From Alistipes timonensis JC136 (lineage in GTDB: Bacteria > Bacteroidota > Bacteroidia > Bacteroidales > Rikenellaceae), in contig NZ_FNRI01000002.1 in NCBI RefSeq assembly GCF_900107675.1, positions 310,001 to 374,000 on the forward strand: a DNA stretch of 64,000 nucleotides. The letters run 5' to 3'. Shown one piece after another: positions 55,980-62,521 of the stretch (position 1 is the first letter of the stretch; every line of letters begins with the position of its first letter). A program made the translations under genes and the position numbers. The notes beneath the pieces were generated by a model. That model ran no database searches and was not told where the DNA came from. It was given only the letters and a program-made list of their open reading frames with translations.

Positions 55980-56951
55980 ATGAAGAATTTATTTATAACT
56001 TGCATCTGTGCGCTGCTGGCGCTCCCGGCCGGAGCAGCCACCCGCCGCATCGCCGGGGGCGACGACCTGGGGCGGGCGGTCCGCACACTCAAAGACAACG
56101 ACACGCTCGTGGTCGCGGCAGGCAGCTACGTCGTCGAAGGCACACTGCCCGTGAAGCGAAACACGGTCATCGTGGGTGAAGCGGGGACACGTCCCCGCAT
56201 CGCCGTGGGATCGTTCCGGATCGGCACGGGAGCCCGGCACCTCGTACTGCGCGGACTCGACCTGACGCTCGGCACCAAATACCTCGTCGACACCCCCTCG
56301 GAAGGGAGTGTGGAGATCGAACTGGTCGCTATCGAGAGATGCACGGTGGACCTGGGCGGCGACACGGGGGCCGGGCTGGTCGGCAGCCGCACCTCCGGCA
56401 CGGCGCGCAACCGCATCGGGGAGATTCGCGTCGAGGACTGCGTGGTCTTCAACGGCGGTTTCCCGCAGCATTTCGTCTACTCGGCAGCCAGCACGTCGCA
56501 GACCGCGGTGGAAAAAATCCGCCTCAGCGACAGCACCTTCGCCGATATGGCCCGGGGAGCCGTGGCGGCCAACGCCGCCATGAAGACCCGGATCGAGATC
56601 GAACGCTGCACGTTCTACGACATCAACCGTTCGGACAACAAGGCCGGCACGATCCGGCTGAGCAATGCCACGGCCGACATACAGATAACGAAGTCGGTCT
56701 TCACCTTCGCGGGTCCCGCCAGCCGTTTCATCATCGCGGGTCCCGGCAGCAAGGTCGCGGTGGAGAACTCCTGGGCGACAGGCGAGCTGACCTCGATACC
56801 CGGAGCACGGGGACTGAAAATGCTTCCGGCAAAGGCCTCCGAAGCATACGAAGCGCCCGCCCGCAATCCGCTCGCGGAAGGCGTCTCGCTGCGTCTGCGC
56901 GAAAACAAGGCGCCCGGTTCGGAGATCGGGGACCCGAGATGGAACAAATAA
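55980..56951 (+). CDS. Secreted right-handed beta-helix protein (DUF4957/DUF5123-like)
   Basis: Protein of 323 aa with signal peptide (MKNLFITCICALLALPAGAA). Beta-helix rungs fill the rest (DTLVVAAGSYVVEGTLPVKRNT; IRVEDCVVFNGGFPQHFVYSA; RIEIERCTFYDINRSDN). The C-terminal EIGDPRWNK matches the LGDPRWE end of the 666-aa protein at 51382, and the fold order is the same, so it looks like that protein without its Fn3 modules. No PL catalytic triad was recognised. Binding of oligogalacturonate in the periplasm or unknown lyase activity are both possible. Confidence 0.75.
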   Translation: MKNLFITCICALLALPAGAATRRIAGGDDLGRAVRTLKDNDTLVVAAGSYVVEGTLPVKRNTVIVGEAGTRPRIAVGSFRIGTGARHLVLRGLDLTLGTKYLVDTPSEGSVEIELVAIERCTVDLGGDTGAGLVGSRTSGTARNRIGEIRVEDCVVFNGGFPQHFVYSAASTSQTAVEKIRLSDSTFADMARGAVAANAAMKTRIEIERCTFYDINRSDNKAGTIRLSNATADIQITKSVFTFAGPASRFIIAGPGSKVAVENSWATGELTSIPGARGLKMLPAKASEAYEAPARNPLAEGVSLRLRENKAPGSEIGDPRWNK

Positions 56952-56963
56952 AATAGCAGAAAT

Positions 56964-58430
56964 ATGAAAGTCAATGGATTAAGATGGGTCATACTGAGCC
57001 TTATCATGCTCGTTTCCATCATCAACTACCTCGACCGCGGTACGCTCAACTACATGTGGGTCGCCAACACCAAAAGTGAATATCCGGCCGACAGGGCGGT
57101 TTTCGACGCCGCAAACGGCACGTATACCCTGACCGCCGAGGACGGCTCAACGATCTCCGCTCCCGCCGACCGCGTTGCGGAACAGGCCGACGGCAGCTAT
57201 GTCTACACCTCCGTAGGCGGCATCGCCGCCGAGCTGGGCATCCTCGACCCCGCCATGCCGGAGGCCGAATTCAAGGCGCAGTCGAAGAAAATGCTCGCCG
57301 ACATCACGATCTTCTTCATGATCGCCTACGGACTGAGCCAGCTCTTTTCCGGAAAGCTCTACGACCGCATCGGAACACGCCGCGGATTCGCCTTCTCGGC
57401 ACTGCTGTGGGGCGCGGCAGACGCCTTCACGGCCTTCGCCGCGGGATTCAAGTCGCTCACCGCGTTCCGTTTCATGCTCGGACTGGGCGAAGCGGGCCCG
57501 TGGCCCGGCACGACCAAGTCCAACGCCGAATGGTTCCCGACCAAGGAACGTGCGCTGGCCCAGGGGTTGTTCAACGCCTCGACATCGGTAGGGTCGATCC
57601 TCGCCCCGATCGTCATTTCGTTCCTCTATCTCGCATTCGGCTGGAAAGCCACCTTCGCCGTCGTGGGTTCGCTGGCCGTGATTTGGATCATCCCGTGGCT
57701 CTGGGTGAACAAGAAAGGTCCCAAGGAACATCCCTGGATTACCGACAAGGAGCGCGATTACATTCTCTCCGGCCAGCCCGAGGGGCACAAGACCGAACCC
57801 TGCCGCTGCAAGAGCTGGGGCGAACTGCTGCGCGAGCGGAAAAACTACGCGCTGATCGTGGGGCGTTTCTTCATCGACCCGGTCTGGTGGATCTTCGTAA
57901 CCTTCATTCCCATCTACCTGATCGAGGTCTTCAACCTCGACATCCGCGAAGTGGCCATGTCGGCCTGGGTTCCTTACGTGGGTGCAGCCATCGGAGCCTT
58001 CGCCGGAGGGTGGTTCTCCGGACTGCTGCAAAAACGCGGACGCTCGCTCAACTTCGCCCGCAAATGCTCGATGATCGTCGGCGTGTGCATCGCCCTGCCG
58101 GGCGTCGTGGGAGCCACGATGGCCTCCTCGGCGACTTTCGCCGTGGTGATGATGGCCCTGATCCTGGGCGGCTACCAATTCGTGCAGTCCAACCTGATGA
58201 CCCTGGCCGCCGACTTCCACTACGGCCGCACGGTCGGTTCGCTGGCCGGTCTGGGCGGTGCGGCGGCGGTGTTGGGAACCATCCTCGCAATGATCGTCGT
58301 GCCGATGATAACCCGTGCAGGCTGGGCGCCGTTCTTCCTCTTCGGCGGCCTGCTCTTCCCCATATCGATCCTTGCCGTGTTCCTGTTCGGCGGTCACATT
58401 CAGAATATCGACGAAGAAAAACAGCAATAG
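56964..58430 (+). CDS. MFS transporter, hexuronate (ACS/ExuT)-type, with enlarged TM1-TM2 loop
   Basis: Twelve-helix MFS protein of 488 aa. INYLDRGTLNYMW after TM1 and YDRIGTRRGFAFSALLWG in the A-motif region, with FMLGLGEAGPWPGTTKSNAEWFP, are typical of the anion:cation symporter branch that includes ExuT. The context supports uptake of galacturonate or unsaturated galacturonate into the cytoplasm, where KdgF acts. Residues about 23-111 between TM1 and TM2 form an insert of almost 90 aa with repeated short beta-like units (GTYTLTAEDGSTISAPADR..GSYVYTSVGG), much longer than in ExuT. It ends 1 bp before the next gene. Confidence 0.88.
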   Translation: MKVNGLRWVILSLIMLVSIINYLDRGTLNYMWVANTKSEYPADRAVFDAANGTYTLTAEDGSTISAPADRVAEQADGSYVYTSVGGIAAELGILDPAMPEAEFKAQSKKMLADITIFFMIAYGLSQLFSGKLYDRIGTRRGFAFSALLWGAADAFTAFAAGFKSLTAFRFMLGLGEAGPWPGTTKSNAEWFPTKERALAQGLFNASTSVGSILAPIVISFLYLAFGWKATFAVVGSLAVIWIIPWLWVNKKGPKEHPWITDKERDYILSGQPEGHKTEPCRCKSWGELLRERKNYALIVGRFFIDPVWWIFVTFIPIYLIEVFNLDIREVAMSAWVPYVGAAIGAFAGGWFSGLLQKRGRSLNFARKCSMIVGVCIALPGVVGATMASSATFAVVMMALILGGYQFVQSNLMTLAADFHYGRTVGSLAGLGGAAAVLGTILAMIVVPMITRAGWAPFFLFGGLLFPISILAVFLFGGHIQNIDEEKQQ

Positions 58431-58431
58431 C

Positions 58432-59682
58432 ATGAAAACCTTACTTCCCATTTTCGGAGCGCTGGCCTGCTGTCTTCCCGCAGCCGCCGAGACAACCCAC
58501 CGCGTGAAGATCATCAACGCCGCGGTGGTGATGCCTTCCAAAGTCGTGGAAAACGCGACGATCCTGATCGAAAACGGCCGTATCGCAGCCGTCGGAACCG
58601 ACCTCGGAGAAGCTTTCGAAGGCGCAGAGATCATCGACGCGGCAGGCCGTTACGCCGCCCCGGGCTTTATCGACGTACACTGCCACGGCGGCGGCGGCCA
58701 CGACTTCTCGGACGGCACGGTCGAGGCCATGCTCGGCGCTGCCGAAATGCATGCGCAGCACGGTACGACGCTGATCTACCCCACCACCGCTTCGTGCTCC
58801 AACGCGACTCTTTTCAGCCTGTTCGACACCTACCGCAAAGCCGTGAAGAAAAATACCCGCGGCGCGGCGTTCGGCGGCATCCACATCGAGGGCGGCTACC
58901 TCTCGATGGAGATGAAGGGCGGTCAGGACCCGCGCTACATCAAGAATCCCACGCCGGAGGACTACAACGCCATTCTCGCCAAAGGCGGCGACCTGATCGC
59001 CCGCTGGACCTTCGCCCCCGAACTGCCGGGCAGCGACGCGCTGATCGGCGAACTCGCACGCCGCGGCATTCAGATGTCGATGGGCCACACTTCGGCGCTC
59101 TATGACGAGGCCGTCAGCGCCTACGACGCCGGCATGAGCAGCATCACCCATTTTTACTCGATGTGCTCGGGCGTCACGCGCCGCAACGCGCTGCGCTACG
59201 CCGGCGTGATCGAGGCAGGGTACCTGCTCGACGGCCTCTATGTGGAGACCATCGGCGACGGCATCCACCTGCCCGAACCGCTGCTCCGACTGATCTGGAA
59301 AGTGAAGGGTCCCGACCGCATCGTCGGCATTACGGACGCCATGCGCGGCGCGGGAATGCCCGACGGTCCCACCGTTCTGGGGAGCATCGACGACGGCGTC
59401 CCGGCCATCATCGAGGACGGCGTGGCGAAACTACCCGACCGCAGCTCGTTCGCCGGCTCGGTCTGCACGACGGACCGTGTCGTGCGCAGCTACGTGACCA
59501 AAACGGGCGCTTCACTGCCCGAAGCGGTGCAGGTGGTGACCCTCTCCCCGGCGCGTCTGATGCACATCGACGACCGCAAAGGCTCGGTCACCCCGGGCAA
59601 AGACGCCGACATCGTGCTGTTCGACAAAGATATAAACATCACGCTGACGATGATCGGCGGAAAAGTCGTCTACCGGAAATAA
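58432..59682 (+). CDS. NagA-like amidohydrolase with an N-terminal signal peptide
   Basis: Protein of 416 aa. MKTLLPIFGALACCLPAAAETT looks like a cleavable signal peptide, unexpected for NagA, whose substrate GlcNAc-6-phosphate is cytoplasmic. The amidohydrolase residues are present: DVHCHGGGGHD, GIHIEGGYLS, MGHTSALYDEA, ITHFYSMCSG and GITDAMRGAGMPDG with the catalytic Asp. It therefore resembles an active N-acetylglucosamine-6-phosphate deacetylase placed outside the cytoplasm, or a relative acting on a different amide or ester. Last gene of the pectin operon, closed by a strong terminator. Confidence 0.82.
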   Translation: MKTLLPIFGALACCLPAAAETTHRVKIINAAVVMPSKVVENATILIENGRIAAVGTDLGEAFEGAEIIDAAGRYAAPGFIDVHCHGGGGHDFSDGTVEAMLGAAEMHAQHGTTLIYPTTASCSNATLFSLFDTYRKAVKKNTRGAAFGGIHIEGGYLSMEMKGGQDPRYIKNPTPEDYNAILAKGGDLIARWTFAPELPGSDALIGELARRGIQMSMGHTSALYDEAVSAYDAGMSSITHFYSMCSGVTRRNALRYAGVIEAGYLLDGLYVETIGDGIHLPEPLLRLIWKVKGPDRIVGITDAMRGAGMPDGPTVLGSIDDGVPAIIEDGVAKLPDRSSFAGSVCTTDRVVRSYVTKTGASLPEAVQVVTLSPARLMHIDDRKGSVTPGKDADIVLFDKDINITLTMIGGKVVYRK

Positions 59683-59697
59683 CCTCCGGCAACAAGC

Positions 59698-59739
59698 GAA
59701 AAACCGGGAACACTCCTTACGGAATGTTCCCGGTTTTTC
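59698..59739. terminator. Bidirectional terminator between pectin operon and glnN-type gene
   Basis: GAAAAACCGGGAACA (59698-59712) pairs with TGTTCCCGGTTTTTC (59725-59739), with an inner TCC-TTAC-GGA. A- and T-runs on both sides serve the converging transcripts. Confidence 0.92.
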
Positions 59740-59757
59740 TATGCCATAATCCCCCGG

Positions 59758-61935
59758 TCAGCGAAGGAAAAGCAGCTCGCGGTATTTCGGCAGCGGCCAG
59801 ATCTGGTCGTCGACGATCTCCTCCAGCTTGTCGATGTGGCGGCGGATCTCGTCGAAGCAGACGGCCACGGTGTCGTGGTAGGCGATCGCCTTCGCGCGCG
59901 GGTCCTCGATCTTGTTGGCGACCTTGCGGGCGTCGATCATCTCGCCCGTGAGCCGCTGAATTTCGGCCGTATGATTCTGTATTTTTTTGATGAGCCGGAT
60001 ATCAGACGAACCATCCAGCCCCCCGATCTGCGCCATCTTATAAACTTTGTCGAGCAGCTGCGCCTCGTATTTCGACGCAATCGGCACGATGTGGTTCATC
60101 GCCAGATCGCCCAGCACACGCCCCTCGATCTGGATCTTCTTGGTGTAGGTCTCCCACTTCACTTCGGTGCGGGCTTCGAGCTCGACCTTCGTAAAGACGC
60201 CCATATCGCTGAACATCTTCACGCTCTCCTTGTCGATGTAGCGGTCGAACATCAGCGGCGTCGAGGTCTCGCAGTCCAGTCCGCGCCGCTTCGCCTCGGC
60301 CTTCCATTCGTCGGAATAACCGTTGCCGTCGAAACGGATGGCTTTGCAGGCCTTAATCATCTGTTTGAGCACCTCGTAAATGGCCTTCTCCTTCTTGACC
60401 CCGGCCTCGATCTTGGCATCCACGGCCTTCCGGAACTCCGTAAGCTCGCTGGCCATCGCCGTGTTGAGCACGATCATCGCCTCGGCGCAGTTGTCCGACG
60501 AACCCACGGCGCGGAACTCGAAACGATTGCCCGTGAAGGCGAACGGCGAGGTGCGGTTGCGGTCGGTGTTGTCGAGCAGCAGCGTCGGGATGTGCGAGAT
60601 GCCGCTCATTTTGAAGACGTTCTTGGCGTCGAAACGGATGGCGTCGTCGCCCTTCGAAGCGGCCAGCTTGTCCAGCACGGCCGAAACCTGTGTGCCGAGG
60701 AAGGTCGAGATGATGGCCGGAGGCGCCTCGTTGGCCCCCAGACGGTGAGCGTTCGTGGCGCTCATGATCGACGCTTTCAGCAGGCCGTTGTGCTTGTACA
60801 CGGCCGAAATGGCGTTGACCAGGAAGGTGATGAACTGCAGGTTCTCCGAAGCGGTCTTGCCCGGACCCAGCAGGTTCACCCCCGTATCGGTGCCCAGCGA
60901 CCAGTTGTTGTGTTTGCCCGATCCGTTGATGCCTTTGAAGGGCTTCTCGTGGAGCAGCACCCGGAACTGGTGGCGGCGGGAAATCTTGTCCATGACGGTC
61001 ATCAACAGCTGGTTGTGGTCATTGGCCAGATTGGCCTCCTCATAGACCGGAGCCAGCTCGAACTGATTGGGAGCCACCTCGTTGTGACGGGTTTTGACGG
61101 GGATGCCCAGCTTCAGGCACTCGTATTCGAGGTCTTTCATGAAAGACATCACGCGGCTCGGGATGGCCCCGAAATAGTGGTCCTCCAACTGCTGATTCTT
61201 GGCCGACTCGTGCCCCATCAGCGTGCGGCCCGTAAGCATCAGGTCGGGACGCACGGCCCAAAGGCTCTCGTCGACCAGAAAATACTCCTGCTCCCAGCCC
61301 AGGTAACAGAAGACCTTCTGGACGTTCTTGTCGAAGTAACGGCATACTTCCGTGGCGGCCTTGTCCACAGCCGTCAGCGAGCGCAGCAGGGGCACTTTAT
61401 AATCAAGGGCCTCGCCCGTGTAGGCGATGAAAACGGTCGGGATGCAGAGCGTCGTGTCGACGATGAAGGCCGGCGATGCAGGGTCCCAGGCCGAGTAACC
61501 GCGCGCCTCGAAAGTGTTGCGAATGCCGCCGTTGGGGAACGACGAGGCATCGGGCTCCTGCTGCACGAGCAGTTTTCCCGAAAACTCCTCCAGAACGCCG
61601 CCGAATCCGTCCGGTTCGGCAAAGGCGTCGTGCTTCTCGGCCGTACCGCCCGTCAGGGGTTGGAACCAGTGGGTGTAGTGGTCTGCACCGTGCTCCAGCG
61701 CCCATTGGCGCATGCCTGCGGCGATGCTGTCCGCAATTTCGCGCGTGAGCGGCGTACGGTTGTCCATCGTGTCGAGCAGCGCCGCGTAAGTCTTCTTGTC
61801 GAGGTACTTACGCATGGCTGCGCGTCCGAATACCTTCTCTCCGAAGTAGTCCGAAGGACGTCCCTCGGGGGCTTTGACCTCCACGGCGGTATGATTTATC
61901 GCCGCGTCGACCATCTTAAACCTGAGTAATGACAT
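59758..61935 (-). CDS. glnN: Glutamine synthetase type III
   Basis: Protein of 725 aa, the length of GSIII and much longer than GSI. GSIII-type segments: HYTHWFQPLTGGTAEKHDAF, PNGGIRNTFEARGY, QEYFLVDE, RHNEVAPNQFELAPVYEEANLANDHNQ and INGSGKHNNWSLGTDTG. It makes glutamine from glutamate and ammonia and is the main GS in many Bacteroidetes. It may start at the ATG at 61935 or at MVDA (61914). Its 5' leader is about 165 nt long and structured (61936-62099), suggesting control by transcript attenuation. Confidence 0.96.
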   Translation of the reverse strand: MSLLRFKMVDAAINHTAVEVKAPEGRPSDYFGEKVFGRAAMRKYLDKKTYAALLDTMDNRTPLTREIADSIAAGMRQWALEHGADHYTHWFQPLTGGTAEKHDAFAEPDGFGGVLEEFSGKLLVQQEPDASSFPNGGIRNTFEARGYSAWDPASPAFIVDTTLCIPTVFIAYTGEALDYKVPLLRSLTAVDKAATEVCRYFDKNVQKVFCYLGWEQEYFLVDESLWAVRPDLMLTGRTLMGHESAKNQQLEDHYFGAIPSRVMSFMKDLEYECLKLGIPVKTRHNEVAPNQFELAPVYEEANLANDHNQLLMTVMDKISRRHQFRVLLHEKPFKGINGSGKHNNWSLGTDTGVNLLGPGKTASENLQFITFLVNAISAVYKHNGLLKASIMSATNAHRLGANEAPPAIISTFLGTQVSAVLDKLAASKGDDAIRFDAKNVFKMSGISHIPTLLLDNTDRNRTSPFAFTGNRFEFRAVGSSDNCAEAMIVLNTAMASELTEFRKAVDAKIEAGVKKEKAIYEVLKQMIKACKAIRFDGNGYSDEWKAEAKRRGLDCETSTPLMFDRYIDKESVKMFSDMGVFTKVELEARTEVKWETYTKKIQIEGRVLGDLAMNHIVPIASKYEAQLLDKVYKMAQIGGLDGSSDIRLIKKIQNHTAEIQRLTGEMIDARKVANKIEDPRAKAIAYHDTVAVCFDEIRRHIDKLEEIVDDQIWPLPKYRELLFLR

Positions 61936-62099
61936 AATTTAGAGGAATTTTGGGGGTTCGAAAAAACCGCGCGGGGAAGTTCCAAACAATTGCAAACTAA
62001 AACCTAACCTAAAATTCAAGCGGATGACTGCCTCCCGGCAGGGTCCACCGACCTAACTAACCTTGGGATCACTTCCCCGCGACGGCATGTTTTCTGTTC
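61936..62099 (-). ncRNA. Structured 5' leader of glnN, candidate attenuator or riboregulator
   Basis: On the minus strand, CGCGGGGAAGT (62081-62071) pairs with ACTTCCCCGCG (61980-61970), extended outward by CCG/CGG with a bulged U and inward by UCC/GGA. The enclosed 90 nt holds a second hairpin: GUGGA..CUGCC-GGGA-GGCAG..UCCGC with a GNRA-type loop. Flanking single strands repeat GUUAG-like units. Right after the closing stem comes CGGUUUUUU (61969-61961), as in an intrinsic terminator, 26 nt before the glnN ATG. The U-G pair in the inner stem would be C-A on the other strand, so the minus orientation is favoured. I do not recognise it as a known RNA family. Confidence 0.6.
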
Positions 62100-62105
62100 T
62101 GGTGA

Positions 62106-62113
62106 CAAATGTA
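62106..62113 (-). promoter_or_regulatory. -7 promoter element of glnN
   Basis: The minus strand reads TACATTTG, matching TAnnTTTG. The predicted start at about 62099 lies just 5' of the structured leader. No -33 TTTG at normal spacing. Confidence 0.55.
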
Positions 62114-62133
62114 CGAATATTATCGTTACGTTG

Positions 62134-62295
62134 TTTTTACAAAATCACTATTTTTTCGAAAAACAGTCGATTTTTCCAGCATTTTTCCGAAAAACAAGGC
62201 CATTTTTCCGACAACACCCCTATTTTTTCAGTCATTTTTCAGAAAACAGCCCCATTTTTTCACCGAATGACCAAAAATCACAAATTTCGATTTTT
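62134..62295. repeat. Phased T-tracts with degenerate ATTTTTCCGAAAAACA-like repeats
   Basis: T-tracts of 5-6 begin near 62151, 62171, 62182, 62203, 62223, 62235 and 62255. Their centres are 19.5, 11, 21, 20.5, 11.5 and 20.5 bp apart, close to whole multiples of the helical repeat over 104 bp. More tracts lie at 62134 and 62291. Such phasing predicts curved DNA upstream of the glnN promoter. The segment has an 80-aa open frame made of Phe/Lys repeats that is not credible as a gene. Of the 586-bp gap 61936-62521, nothing was recognised between 62305 and 62435. Confidence 0.55.
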
Positions 62296-62435
62296 CCGAA
62301 AATAGAGGATATTTTGAACTAATTTTCAACTATAATTCCACTACCAACGGATTCCCGGCCGCCGGGGTCCGGCAAATGGCGCCGCCGGCAAAAAACACAA
62401 AATCCCCGGAACACTGTTATTTTCATAACAATTTC

Positions 62436-62468
62436 TTGTTACAATTCGGTAATTAATTTGTACCTTTA
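62436..62468 (+). promoter_or_regulatory. Probable mutA promoter
   Basis: TTG (62436-62438), 22 bp, TACCTTTA (62461-62468), one base off TAnnTTTG, about 54 bp before the mutA ATG. Confidence 0.45.
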
Positions 62469-62521
62469 TGCGCTATTTCGAAACAAAAAGAAACATCACT
62501 CATACTAATCTCTAAATAGTT

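Noticed and set aside
62063..62305. 80-aa open frame in the glnN-mutA gap
   Set aside because: The translation is Phe/Lys/Ser repeats produced by the phased T-tract DNA; no plausible start context or homology pattern.
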